The notes under the pieces were generated by a model. That model was not told where the DNA came from and searched no databases. It saw only the letters and a program-made list of their open reading frames with translations. Made by a program: the position numbers and the translations under genes. This document shows positions 46,827 to 56,201 of a stretch of DNA of 64,000 bases, one piece after another (position 1 is the first letter of the stretch; every line of letters starts with the position of its first letter). Source of the DNA: Nocardia miyunensis NBRC 108239 (GTDB lineage Bacteria > Actinomycetota > Actinomycetes > Mycobacteriales > Mycobacteriaceae). Location: assembly GCF_001613065.1 (NCBI RefSeq), contig NZ_BDBQ01000044.1:62001-126000 (forward strand), given 5' to 3'.

Positions 46827-47286
46827 CACGCGTTCGCCTCCCCTCATCGGGCGACAACGTAACCGCCGCAAGGAAAGTCGATCCCGCACAGATGTGGGTT
46901 GCCGCGGGCGCACCGAACACGGCAGTACGTCAGCGATCCGAGACCCGCGAGCAGATAACGTCGATCCGGATGTCGCGATACCGATGCGCGTGGACGGAGT
47001 AATCGGCACGGACCTCATGCCGCTCTTCGAAGACTGCGGGCGATCGGAGCAGGTCTGGCAATCGAGTCATCAGCGTTCTGCGGTATTCCCGATTCCCCTC
47101 GCTGGCAGCAACGATCAGCGTGCGGGTGGTCGCCGAGCCCCGGGTTCCTGCGACCGGCTCGTGACGGTGCGCGATGGGCAGCCCGGGAAACCTGGTGGGA
47201 CACTCCAGGCGACCCTGGGAAACCGGTGGCCCGGGCAACCGGTGGCCCGGGCAACCGGTGGCCCGGGCCGCGGGCCGAGTCGCCCC
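46827..47286. other. 460-bp gap between the TetR gene and egtD
   Basis: The gap holds no clear gene. A run of related Pro/Gly-type CCCGGG and CCTGG words leads into the 16-bp tandem repeat at 47221-47268 next to egtD. The genes on either side converge here. Confidence 0.35.
47221..47268. repeat. three perfect copies of a 16-bp tandem repeat
   Basis: AACCGGTGGCCCGGGC occurs three times head to tail with no mismatch, ending 18 bp before the egtD stop. Each unit contains GGCCCGGGC able to self-pair. It may help end transcription of the egt operon, and copy number is likely to vary between strains. Confidence 0.7.
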
Positions 47287-48258
47287 TCAGCGACGGGCGG
47301 CCAGGATCAGGGCGAAGCGGTCGTCGGGGTCGGTCCAGATGTGTTCGGTGTCGAAACCGGCGGCCGCGAGTTCGGTGGCGAGGCCGTCGGGGCGGAATTT
47401 GGTGGAGATTTCGGTGCGCATCTGTTCGCCTCGGGTGAAATGGACGGTGAGGTCCAGGTCGGGGATCGTGACGGTCATGTCGCGGGTGGCTTCGAGGCGC
47501 ATTTCGATCCACTCGTTCTCGGCGTCCCACCGGGCGATGTGGGTGAAGGCATCGGGGTCGAAGTCGGCGTGCAGGCGAGAGTTCAACACATGCAATACAT
47601 TTCGGTTGAATTCCGCGGTTACTCCGGCGGCGTCGTCGTAGGCGGGGACGAGGACGGCGGGGTCGATGACCAGGCCCGCGCCGAGCAGCAGTTGCTCCCC
47701 CGGTTCCAGGACCGCTGCCACACCGGCGAGGAATTCCGCTCGCTCGGCGGGAATCAGATTGCCGATGGTGCCGCCCAGGAAGGCGATCATCCGGCGGCCA
47801 CCGCCGGGCAGATTGTGCAGGGTGTCGGTGAAGTCGCTGACAACACCGTGTACCGCGAGGCCCGAGAATTCCGCGTTGATCTGCTCGGCCGCGCCGCGCA
47901 GGGCGGATTCCGAGACATCCTGGGGTACATAGGTTTTCAACGGCCCAGCCGCGCCCAGCGCGGACAGCAGCAGCCGGGTCTTGGCCGCGGACCCGGCGCC
48001 GAGCTCCACCAGGACCTCGGCCCGTGCGACCTGGGCGATCTCGCCGACGACGCGCTCGAGCAACGCCCGCTCGGTGCGGGTCGGATAGTACTCGGGCAGC
48101 CGGGTGATCTCCTCGAAAAGCTCGCTCCCCCGGGCGTCGTAGAACCATTTGGGCGGCAAGGTCTTCGGATCCGAGGTCAGCCCGTAGCGCGCGTCCGAGC
48201 GCAGCGCCTCGGTGAGATCGGCGTCGGTCAGATGGATTTCCAGCGTCGGTGCGGTCAT
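47287..48258 (-). CDS. egtD: histidine N-alpha-methyltransferase EgtD
   Basis: The 323-residue product has the SAM site LVELGAGSAAKTRLLL near residue 82 and the His-binding segment found in EgtD; FLGGTIGNL follows. It trimethylates L-His to hercynine, the first step of ergothioneine synthesis. The length matches M. tuberculosis EgtD (321). The ATG overlaps the egtC stop (ATGA at 48255-48258). It is last in the egtA-egtB-egtC-egtD operon. Confidence 0.95.
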   Translation of the reverse strand: MTAPTLEIHLTDADLTEALRSDARYGLTSDPKTLPPKWFYDARGSELFEEITRLPEYYPTRTERALLERVVGEIAQVARAEVLVELGAGSAAKTRLLLSALGAAGPLKTYVPQDVSESALRGAAEQINAEFSGLAVHGVVSDFTDTLHNLPGGGRRMIAFLGGTIGNLIPAERAEFLAGVAAVLEPGEQLLLGAGLVIDPAVLVPAYDDAAGVTAEFNRNVLHVLNSRLHADFDPDAFTHIARWDAENEWIEMRLEATRDMTVTIPDLDLTVHFTRGEQMRTEISTKFRPDGLATELAAAGFDTEHIWTDPDDRFALILAARR

Positions 48259-49043
48259 CGCAGCGCCCTTTCGGAATCTTCGGTGTGCAGCGGGACGATC
48301 GACAGGTGGCCGGGGCGCAGCGTCACCAGCTGCCGGTCCGGGACCGCCCGCCAGCGCGGATCGTCGTCGTAGGGTTCGGAGGACACCACCGCGATCTCGT
48401 CGGTGACCAGCACCGACAGCGCGTGGTGAACGGTTGTGGCCCACAGTGTTTCGCCATCACCGAGCAGCAGGTTCAGGCGCGATTCGGGCGAGAGGTCCAG
48501 CACGGCCCGGATCACTCGCGGCAGGACCGCGGCCGGGTCCGCGACCGAGGAGTCCGCGTCGCCGGACTTCTCCAGCAGATCGCGCACGATCACCCACAGA
48601 GTCGCGGCATCCGTGCGTGATTCGGCCCCGATCAGCGACGGCGAGCCGAATTCGGTTGCCAGCCGGGTGAGTACCGGCTGCCAGTCCGGAATCCGGCCGT
48701 TGTGGCTGAACGCCCACTGCCCGCCGGTGAACGGCGCGCACGCATTGCGTTCCACCGACAGCGAATTGGTGGCCGAACGCACCGCGCCCAGCACAGCGGA
48801 CGAATGCAATTGCGGCAGAACCTCTTCCACCGCCGGATCGGTCCAGATCGCCGAGGAATTGCGGTACCGGCTCACCCCGCCGCCGGGCAGCCACCACGCG
48901 ACGCCGAAACCGTCGGCGTTGATGGTGCCGCCGCCCCGCATGTCGTGCGGAGCCCACGCCTGCGTGTACAGCGAATGCGCTCCGCGCGTGAGGATTTCGC
49001 CGACCGGGGCGACAGGTCCGAGATATCCCAGATGACGGCACAT
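48255..49043 (-). CDS. egtC: ergothioneine biosynthesis amidohydrolase EgtC
   Basis: The 262-residue product is a class II glutamine-amidotransferase-fold hydrolase, beginning MCRHLGYLGP with the nucleophile Cys2 exposed after Met removal. It removes glutamate from gamma-glutamyl-hercynylcysteine sulfoxide. Both ends overlap neighbours by ATGA, so translation is coupled through egtB, egtC and egtD. Confidence 0.92.
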   Translation of the reverse strand: MCRHLGYLGPVAPVGEILTRGAHSLYTQAWAPHDMRGGGTINADGFGVAWWLPGGGVSRYRNSSAIWTDPAVEEVLPQLHSSAVLGAVRSATNSLSVERNACAPFTGGQWAFSHNGRIPDWQPVLTRLATEFGSPSLIGAESRTDAATLWVIVRDLLEKSGDADSSVADPAAVLPRVIRAVLDLSPESRLNLLLGDGETLWATTVHHALSVLVTDEIAVVSSEPYDDDPRWRAVPDRQLVTLRPGHLSIVPLHTEDSERALR

Positions 49044-50383
49044 CAGCGCTCGTCCGATCGCAGATCGCGAGCGAGCCGGAAACCGGAGAAGATCTGCCGG
49101 CGAATCGGGTGATCCCAGTTGCGGAACGTGCCGCGGCACGCGACCTGATCGGTGCCGAAACTCCCGCCGCGCAGCACCCGGTAATCCCCGCCGAAGAACA
49201 CCTCGGAGTACTCCCGGTACGGGAACGCCTCGAAACCCGGATAGGGCTCGAAACCCGAGGACGTCCACTCCCATACGTCCCCGATCAGCTGATGCACCCC
49301 GGCCGGGGACGCCCCCGCCGGATACGCGCCCACATCGGCCGGTTCCAGATGCCGCTGACCGAGATTCGCGGTGGTCTCGTCGGGATCGGCATCGCCCCAC
49401 GGATACCTGCGCGAGCGCCCGGTGGCCGGATCGAAGCGAGCCGCGAACTCCCATTCCGCCTCGGTGGGCAGGCGCTTACCGGCCCAGGTGGCGTACGCCT
49501 GCGCCTCGTACCAGCACACGTGCGCCACCGGCTGCCGTGGACGCAATGGCGTCATCCTGCCGAAAGCCCTACGGCACCAGCCATTTCCACCGTCCCGCTC
49601 CCAGAACTGCGGTGCGGTGAGATCCGCTTCGACCCGATGCGCCCAGCCCCGCTCGGACCACAGTTCCGGACGACGGTAACCGCCGTCCTCGAGGAACTCC
49701 AGATATTGCGCATTGGTCACCGGCGCGGCATCGATCGCGAATCCGGGCAACCGCACCGGATGGGCGGGCCGCTCGTTGTCCAGCGCCCACGGATCGGTCG
49801 AGGTGCCCATCATGAATTCCCCTGCGGGAAGGACGATCTCGCCCGACACCGGAACCGCCGCAGTGGGCGCGGGCGCGGCCGAGAGCACCGCCGCACCGGC
49901 GCGCAGCTGATGGGTGGCCAGCATCGTCTCGTCGTGCTGCTGTTCGTGCTGGGCGATCATGCCGAAGGCGAAACCACCGGAGATCAGCCGATCACCGCGT
50001 AAATCACTGTCCGCCAGCACATCCCACACCTTCCCGCGCACCTCGCCGGTGTAGTCGCGAGCCTGCGCGGGATCCAGCAGCGGCAGCGCGGGCCGGTCCG
50101 CGCGCGGATGCCGGAACGCGTCATAGAGCTGATCGATGTCGGCGCGCACCGGCTCCCGCCCGCCGACATCGCGCACCAGCCACAGTTCCTCCTGATTGCC
50201 GATATGCGCCAGATCCCACACCAGCGGGCTCATCAGCCGCGAATGCTGAGCCACCAGGTCGGCCTCGTCGACGCAGTCGGTGAGCCCGGTGGTGCGCTCG
50301 CGCGCCCTGGTCAGGACCCGGGCGATCTGCTCGCGTAATCGCTCGGTATCGGCGCGGTCGGATCCGGGAAGATGAACGGTCAT
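49043..50383 (-). CDS. egtB: ergothioneine sulfoxide synthase EgtB
   Basis: The 446-residue product has an N-terminal DinB-like domain with the iron His residues (AHIGNQEELW near residue 59 and HEQQHDETML near 150) and a C-terminal formylglycine-generating-enzyme/sulfatase-like domain. It joins gamma-glutamylcysteine (or Cys) and hercynine with O2. ATG 50383 has GAGTTC-type sequence upstream and lies 56 bp after egtA. Confidence 0.93.
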   Translation of the reverse strand: MTVHLPGSDRADTERLREQIARVLTRARERTTGLTDCVDEADLVAQHSRLMSPLVWDLAHIGNQEELWLVRDVGGREPVRADIDQLYDAFRHPRADRPALPLLDPAQARDYTGEVRGKVWDVLADSDLRGDRLISGGFAFGMIAQHEQQHDETMLATHQLRAGAAVLSAAPAPTAAVPVSGEIVLPAGEFMMGTSTDPWALDNERPAHPVRLPGFAIDAAPVTNAQYLEFLEDGGYRRPELWSERGWAHRVEADLTAPQFWERDGGNGWCRRAFGRMTPLRPRQPVAHVCWYEAQAYATWAGKRLPTEAEWEFAARFDPATGRSRRYPWGDADPDETTANLGQRHLEPADVGAYPAGASPAGVHQLIGDVWEWTSSGFEPYPGFEAFPYREYSEVFFGGDYRVLRGGSFGTDQVACRGTFRNWDHPIRRQIFSGFRLARDLRSDER

Positions 50384-50439
50384 CGAAGAACTCCGAGGGT
50401 GAGATGAATGGAAAGCGGCATCGGCGCGCGACGCAGGAG

Positions 50440-51690
50440 TCAGCGCGCGGTGGGCATGAGTCCGGCACGGCATCGGCGCACCGCGGCATGCACCGCGTCG
50501 GCGGCCTCCGGGGCTGCGGCGGCCGCGGCGATTTCCAGCAAATCTACTGCGGCCGAACGGATTTCGGGATCGGACAGACCGCACCGAGCGGCCTCGAGCC
50601 AGCGGTCCGCCACCGGGGCGGCCGCGCCGGCCGCCGCGGCCACCACCTCCGGCGCGGACATCAGCGCTTCGATCACGTGGATCGGCACCGACCAGTCCTG
50701 GCCGGGCTGGGCGTCGATATAGCGCACCTCGAGATATCCCGAGGCCCGCACCGGCGGGAACATCGTGGTCAGGTGATAGTCCAGATCGGCGGCATCGGGC
50801 CGGCGGCCGATCTCGTCGTCGAGAGCGCCGCACAGCCAGTCGGCGAAGGTCGCGCCGGGCGGGGCCGACCAGTCGTCCTCGTGCTCGGCGCGCCGCACAC
50901 ACAGCAGCGGGACATCGAGCACCCAGCGGGCGTAGGCGGTGATCGGATCGGGCCAGTCCAGCACCGGCGGCCTGGTCCGGGCGTGGTCCAGGCGCAGCCA
51001 GGTGCGCATTCGCTGGGACGCCCAGGAGCCGGCCGGGGCGTCGTGCAGATCCGGTGAGCAGGCGAATGCCGCCAGCAGGGCCGGGCCGACGGTGTTGAGC
51101 GCGGTCCACCGGGCCACGATCTCGGCGTGGTCCGCGCCCGCGTCGACGCTGACCTGCGTTGCCGCGGTATTGCACATCATGAGCTTGCCGAACGGGCCGA
51201 TTCCGGCGAAGGAACGTTCCATGGCCCGATAACGCGGGGCCTGCAACACTCGCCGCGCCGGGCGAAGGCCATCGGCCGCGGCGGAGAACGTTCGGATGGA
51301 ACGAGATTCGAGCAATCGTTCGAGATGGCGGACATCGGCCCGCAGGCTCGCACAGAGTTCGGCGGCGGATTCGAACGGAGCACTGGAGAGTTCGACCTGC
51401 CCACCGGGTTCGACGGTGACCCGGCTGCCTCCGGGCAGGGGTAGAGCGGGAGATTCGGGCGAAATCGTCGACGGCGCGTAGGGGCCCAGTGCCTCCGCGA
51501 GCGCCGTCGGCTCGGGACGCGGGCCGGATGCCGAACACTCACCGGATTCGGTGAGCCACTCGAGCTCGGCACCGATCAGACAGGGTGGCCCCTGTTTGAA
51601 ACAGACACCGCCGATATATGCCTCGGCCGCGGCGCGTGAGGTGAATCCCTCCCCCGCTCCGACCGCGGCCCTGACCGCCGTGACTGCCAT
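50440..51690 (-). CDS. egtA: glutamate-cysteine ligase EgtA
   Basis: The 416-residue product is of the GCS2 type, with ACFKQGPPCLIGAELEW-like start (CFKQGPPCLIGAELEW at residues 30-45) and the substrate-binding MMCNTAATQVSVD. It makes gamma-glutamylcysteine for EgtB. It is first in the operon; the promoter lies in the 340-bp gap shared with the divergent EgtE-like gene. Confidence 0.92.
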   Translation of the reverse strand: MAVTAVRAAVGAGEGFTSRAAAEAYIGGVCFKQGPPCLIGAELEWLTESGECSASGPRPEPTALAEALGPYAPSTISPESPALPLPGGSRVTVEPGGQVELSSAPFESAAELCASLRADVRHLERLLESRSIRTFSAAADGLRPARRVLQAPRYRAMERSFAGIGPFGKLMMCNTAATQVSVDAGADHAEIVARWTALNTVGPALLAAFACSPDLHDAPAGSWASQRMRTWLRLDHARTRPPVLDWPDPITAYARWVLDVPLLCVRRAEHEDDWSAPPGATFADWLCGALDDEIGRRPDAADLDYHLTTMFPPVRASGYLEVRYIDAQPGQDWSVPIHVIEALMSAPEVVAAAAGAAAPVADRWLEAARCGLSDPEIRSAAVDLLEIAAAAAAPEAADAVHAAVRRCRAGLMPTAR

Positions 51691-52029
51691 GTCAACCTCC
51701 GCTCCGCCGCGGCCGTGCTCGACGCCGCGGCAGCCGTGCTGCTCCTAGCTGTGTCGCCCGGTGCCCGTCCGGCCGGGCGAACCTGCGCTGGCCGCCCGGG
51801 GAATTCGTTTCCGCCGACCCGGACCAGAGTAGCGGCGGGCACCGACAAGAAATCTGACGAAACGGTAACGGCTGGGCAGCCACCGCTTCCGACCAGCATA
51901 AATCGCTGCGCCCCGACCCCGTGGGCAATCGCGGATTCGCCGCGGGGCCCCGCGACACCCGCATTCGCCGCGCCGGAATCGGCGAGTTGGCCGCACACCG
52001 GGCGACCGACATCTTCTATCGTCGATTGG
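51691..52029. other. 339-bp divergent gap between egtA and the EgtE-like gene
   Basis: The gap should hold promoters for egtA (minus) and the EgtE-like gene (plus). I see no strong palindrome or hairpin and no gene; part of it is AT-richer (51850-51910). Confidence 0.3.
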
Positions 52030-53226
52030 GTGCTCGATCTGACTCGACTTCGCGCCGACATCCCGGCCTACGACAATGTCACCTGGCCGACACCGGTATT
52101 CCTGGACAGTGCCGGATCGTCGCTGCCGCCCCGACCCGTGCTCGACGCGGTGACCGGACATCTGCGACGGGAATCCGAGATCGGCGGATACCGCGCCGCG
52201 AACGAGCGCCTGGACGATCTGGAATCGGTCAAGACCGCGATCGGCGCGCTGATCAACGCCGACCCGGCCGGTATCGCCTTGAGCGACAGCGCGACCCGGG
52301 CCTGGTCCGATTTCTTCTACGCGGTACCGCTCGCGCCCGGCGACCGCATCCTGATCTCCGAGGCCGACTACGCCAGCAACGCCATCGCGACGCTGCAACG
52401 CGCGCAGGCGTCGGGTGCGGTGGTCGAGCAGATCCCCAGCGACGAATCCGGTCAGCTCGACGTCGACGCCCTGGCCGAGATGCTCGACGAACGAGTGAAG
52501 CTGGTCTCGCTGGTGCACGCGCCAACCAACGGCGGCCTGGTCAACCCGGTCGCCGAGGCGGCCCGGATCGCGCGTCGGGTGGGTGCGCTGGTACTGCTGG
52601 ACGCCTGCCAGTCCGCCGGTCAGCTCCCGCTGGACGTTGCCGAACTGGACGTCGACGCGATGTCGGCGACCGGCCGCAAATGGTTGCGCGGGCCGCGCGG
52701 CACCGGATTCCTGTATGTGCGACCGGAATTGGCCGCGACCATGGAACCGACCCGTCTGGACCTGCACAGCGCCGCGTGGGTGGGCCCGCGCGAATACCGC
52801 CTGGCCGCCGACGCCAGCCGCTTCGAATTCTGGGAGTGCGACGTCGCCGCGCGCCTGGGCCTGGGCGCGGCCGTGCGCTACCTGCTCGACCACGGACCGG
52901 ACGAGGTCTACGCCGCGATCTCGGCGAACGCCGAGCAGTTGCGCAAGACCCTCGCGCAGATTCCCGAGGTGACCGTCCGCGACCTGGGCGCGCGGCACAG
53001 CGGCATCGTCTCGTTCACCATCGACGGCTGGATTCCGGTGGACATCCGCGATCGGCTGCTCGCGCAGGACATCACCGTCACCGTGAGCCATCGCGGATCG
53101 ACGCTGCTGGACATGTCCGCCCGCCGGTTGGACTCGGTGGTGCGCGCCTCGCCGCACTGCTTCGTGAGCGCCGACGAGCTGGAGCGTTTCACCGAGGCCG
53201 TCACCGCACTGGCCACGGGCCGCTGA
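52030..53226 (+). CDS. egtE: EgtE-like PLP-dependent C-S lyase / class V aminotransferase fold
   Basis: The 398-residue product is a fold-type I PLP enzyme of aminotransferase class V: FLDSAGSSLPPRPVLDAV at the start, LLDACQSAGQLPLDV near 195, and the Schiff-base lysine in SATGRKWLRGPRGTGFLYV near 215-233. HLRRESEIGGYRAANE resembles mycobacterial EgtE. EgtE would cleave hercynylcysteine sulfoxide to ergothioneine. In M. tuberculosis egtE follows egtD on the same strand; here it is divergent from egtA. The GTG start is tentative, and another class V enzyme is possible. Confidence 0.6.
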   Translation: MLDLTRLRADIPAYDNVTWPTPVFLDSAGSSLPPRPVLDAVTGHLRRESEIGGYRAANERLDDLESVKTAIGALINADPAGIALSDSATRAWSDFFYAVPLAPGDRILISEADYASNAIATLQRAQASGAVVEQIPSDESGQLDVDALAEMLDERVKLVSLVHAPTNGGLVNPVAEAARIARRVGALVLLDACQSAGQLPLDVAELDVDAMSATGRKWLRGPRGTGFLYVRPELAATMEPTRLDLHSAAWVGPREYRLAADASRFEFWECDVAARLGLGAAVRYLLDHGPDEVYAAISANAEQLRKTLAQIPEVTVRDLGARHSGIVSFTIDGWIPVDIRDRLLAQDITVTVSHRGSTLLDMSARRLDSVVRASPHCFVSADELERFTEAVTALATGR

Positions 53227-53409
53227 GCGCGGCCGCGCGCCGCCGGGCACCCCGGTCCCATGCCGAGCATGTGGCGGCCACGGGGTACGCCGGATCCGCG
53301 AAACCGAGGACGCGCACACATTCCATCGTCCCGGCGCGCGAGGGTGCGTCGATCCTCGCGTGCATCCGACAGTCGCCCGGCCGGAACCCGGGGTGCATGC
53401 CGCCCCGGG

Positions 53410-54510
53410 TCAGTGCACGGGCGCGTCGAGCGGGTAGCGGGCGGGCAGGTGGCTGCGGTCGCCGACGTGGAAGGCCAGGATCAGATCGTCGGCGACCTGG
53501 ACCAACTCGTCGCGTCCCTCCACCCGGCCGGCCCAGTCCAGCGGCAACGCGGACAGGCCGTGCGCCGCGCCGATCAGATTGCCCGCGACCGCGCCGGTGG
53601 AGTCCGAATCACCGGAGTGGTTCACCGAAAGCAACAGTGCCGCACGGGGATCCGCGGTCTGGTCGGCCACCAGCGCGCAGTAGACCGCGATCGCGAGGCA
53701 TTCCTCCGCGATCCATCCCGCGCCCACCTGTTCGACGCGCTCGGCCGTGGCCTCACCCTCGTCGGCCGTGGCGACGGCGCGATGCAGCGCGGCGACGGTC
53801 TCCTCCGCGCCGGGGCCGCCGGTGATCTGAGCGATGCTCTGCTGCACCGCATCTCGCAGCGGAACGCCCGCCACCACGCGATCGACCAGCGCGGCGAAGA
53901 TGCCCGCCGAGAGATAGCCGGTCGGGTGGCCGTGCGTGAGCTGCGCGCAGCGCGCGGCCATGGTGAACGCGACATCGGGACCGAGCCGGGCCAGTCCGAA
54001 CGGCGCGGACCGCATCACCGTCCCGCACCCTTTGGAGTCGGCGTTGACCGGTCCCGGCGCGCCCAGCGGATGCGGTTCGCGGTACTCCTGCTCCTGCCGG
54101 TCCAGTCCGCTCATGCACGCGTTCCCGGGCGAGCGCCGGGCGTAGAGGAACGGCTGGCTGGCCAGCCAGCCGTCCGGCGCGTGTCCGGGCCCGTCCTGCC
54201 GCTGTGTCCGCAGCCAGCGCAGATAGGCGCGCTGTAGCGCCGGTGCGGGATCCGTGCCCGGCGGCAGCCGCAACAGCCCCTCCGCGGTGAACAACGTCAT
54301 CTGCGTGTCGTCGGTGATCTGTTGTGGCGCATCGGGATCGTGCCCCATCGGCAGAAACCCCGTCACCCCGTCCGACCCGTGGAATTCCCGGATCGCAGCC
54401 AGCTCGAGAAACTCGATCGGCCACCCCAACGCGTCCCCGATCGCCCCGCCGAGCAGTGCCCCGCGAACCCGATCCACCAGTTTCGTGTACTCCTCCACAC
54501 ATCCGATCAT
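53410..54510 (-). CDS. ADP-ribosylglycohydrolase family protein
   Basis: The 366-residue product has the DraG-type all-helical metal site: GALLGGAIGDALG near residue 17, TDDTQMTLF near 65, and SVNHSGDSDSTGAVAGNLIGA near 305. It is expected to remove ADP-ribose from proteins or small molecules using Mg2+. No ADP-ribosyltransferase is nearby. ATG 54510 is the only good start. Confidence 0.9.
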   Translation of the reverse strand: MIGCVEEYTKLVDRVRGALLGGAIGDALGWPIEFLELAAIREFHGSDGVTGFLPMGHDPDAPQQITDDTQMTLFTAEGLLRLPPGTDPAPALQRAYLRWLRTQRQDGPGHAPDGWLASQPFLYARRSPGNACMSGLDRQEQEYREPHPLGAPGPVNADSKGCGTVMRSAPFGLARLGPDVAFTMAARCAQLTHGHPTGYLSAGIFAALVDRVVAGVPLRDAVQQSIAQITGGPGAEETVAALHRAVATADEGEATAERVEQVGAGWIAEECLAIAVYCALVADQTADPRAALLLSVNHSGDSDSTGAVAGNLIGAAHGLSALPLDWAGRVEGRDELVQVADDLILAFHVGDRSHLPARYPLDAPVH

Positions 54511-54958
54511 GGCAGCACGCCGATGATCTCACGCCAGCAGACCGCAATCCGGGCCTCACACAACGCAATTGGCACTGGTACACCTTGCCGCACGACCTGG
54601 CGCACCGCCCGAACCGAGACCCGGCCGGGTCGACGCAATGAGCAAGACGATCGGGAGCCAGCGGGCGTACCCAGCACCCCCGGACCGACGCAATATGCAG
54701 AACATCGACCACGGCTCGAACGCGACACATTCGGGAGCTATCGGAATGCTCGGCACGATCGAATCCTCGCTACAGGCAACGCGCGGCCACGTCGGCGGTT
54801 CCGGCACAACGCAATCGGCGTTGGTACGCAACATGTCCGCGGTTCACGTCCGCGTGCGGCGACACACACGAGCGGCCCACACAGGCGTCAGGACTCCGAA
54901 TGTCACCCGGACGGATCGCATCGGCGGCCACACGATCACGGCCGGAGGAAGCGATCGG
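54511..54958. other. 448-bp gap with a diverged 25-bp direct repeat
   Basis: CACAACGCAAT at 54559 and 54805 begins two similar stretches of ~25 bp (then T/C GGC, two differing bases, TGGTAC). The gap lies between the ADP-ribosylglycohydrolase start and the pth stop. No gene is seen. The repeats could be regulatory or old duplication remnants. Confidence 0.3.
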
Positions 54959-55570
54959 TCAGTGCAACTGATTCTGGGCGGCTTCCAGGCCCGCGCGGAG
55001 CAGGAGTTCCACTGCGTCGGCGGCCTGTTCGACGATGACGGGGAGTTCCTTGCGCTCGGGGCTGGCGAAGGGTTTGAGGACGTAGTCGGCCGGGTCCTGG
55101 CGACCGGGCGGGCGGCCGATGCCGAATCGGACGCGCAGATAGTCCTTGGTGGTGAGGGCGCTGGAGACCGAGCGCAGGCCGTTGTGGCCGCCCTCGCCGC
55201 CGCCGCGCTTGAGGCGGATGACGCCGAACTCCAGATCGAGTTCGTCATGGATGACGATCACCTCGGTCGGCGGGATGGAGAAGAAGCGGGCCAGCGCGGC
55301 GACCGAGCGGCCGGAGACGTTCATGAACGAACGCGGCTTGGCGACCAACACCTTGCGTCCGTCCAGGCGCGCCTCGAGCAGGTCGGCGCCGGACTTCTTG
55401 TGCACGGTGAAACGGCCGCCGACGCGCCCTGCGAGCACGTCGGCGACCATGAAACCCGCATTGTGCCTGGTGCGCTCGTATTCGGATCCGGGGTTGCCCA
55501 GACCGATCACCAGCGCGGGTCCCGTCGGACGATCCGTGGCGGACGTCGCATTCCCGGCCGTCTCAGGCAT
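54959..55570 (-). CDS. pth: peptidyl-tRNA hydrolase
   Basis: The 203-residue product has IGLGNPGSEYERTRHNAGF near residues 22-40 with the catalytic His, SFMNVSGRSV, HDELDLEFG and GGGEGGHNGLRS. It releases tRNA from peptidyl-tRNA. It follows rplY by 34 bp on the same strand. Confidence 0.96.
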   Translation of the reverse strand: MPETAGNATSATDRPTGPALVIGLGNPGSEYERTRHNAGFMVADVLAGRVGGRFTVHKKSGADLLEARLDGRKVLVAKPRSFMNVSGRSVAALARFFSIPPTEVIVIHDELDLEFGVIRLKRGGGEGGHNGLRSVSSALTTKDYLRVRFGIGRPPGRQDPADYVLKPFASPERKELPVIVEQAADAVELLLRAGLEAAQNQLH

Positions 55571-55604
55571 TTGATTCGATCACGAAAACCGTTGGGGAAC
55601 AGCC

Positions 55605-56201
55605 TTACTCGGCGGCCTCGCCCTCGCCCTCGGTCTCTTCCGCGGTGGCCTCGGCGGCCGGGGCGACGATGATGTTCACGATCAGCGCCTCGGCCTCACC
55701 GGCCAGGGTGACGCCCTTGGGCAGCGCGATGTCGGCCGCGGTGATCTGGGTGCCCGCCTCGACGCCCTCGACCGAGACCTCGATCTGCTCCGGAATGTTC
55801 AGCGCGTCGGCCTCGACCGACAGGGTGGTGGACTCCTGGGTGACCAGGGTGCCGGCCGCCGCGTCACCGACCAGGGTGACGTGCACGTCGGTGACGACCT
55901 TCTCGCCGCGCTTGACGATCAGCAGGTCAGCGTGCTCGATGTAGCGGCGGATCGGGTGCACGACAACCGACTTGGTCAGCGCGAACTGCTTGGTGCCCTC
56001 GATCTCCAGGTTCACCACGGCGTTGGTGCCCTGCTCACGCAGGATGGCGGCGAACGCCTGAGCGTTGATGGCCAGATGCTTGGGAGCCTCGCCGTGGCCG
56101 TACAGCACGGCCGGGACGTTGCCGTCGCGGCGGGTGCGGCGTGCGGCGCCCTTGCCGAATTCGGTGCGTACGGTGGCTTCGAGAAGGCTGGTGTCGGACA
56201 T
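55605..56201 (-). CDS. rplY: 50S ribosomal protein L25/general stress protein Ctc
   Basis: The 198-residue product is the long Ctc form of L25: an N-terminal 5S rRNA-binding domain (LEATVRTEFGKGAARRTRRDGNVPAVLYG split over residues 6-34) and the C-terminal TL5 domain with an acidic tail. The rplY-pth pair is conserved; here it is 33 kb from glmU-prs and on the other strand. Confidence 0.95.
   Translation of the reverse strand: MSDTSLLEATVRTEFGKGAARRTRRDGNVPAVLYGHGEAPKHLAINAQAFAAILREQGTNAVVNLEIEGTKQFALTKSVVVHPIRRYIEHADLLIVKRGEKVVTDVHVTLVGDAAAGTLVTQESTTLSVEADALNIPEQIEVSVEGVEAGTQITAADIALPKGVTLAGEAEALIVNIIVAPAAEATAEETEGEGEAAE

Noticed and set aside
47015..48148. Minus-strand 377-codon frame over egtD
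   Set aside because: Frame-shifted shadow of egtD with Arg/Pro/His-rich composition.
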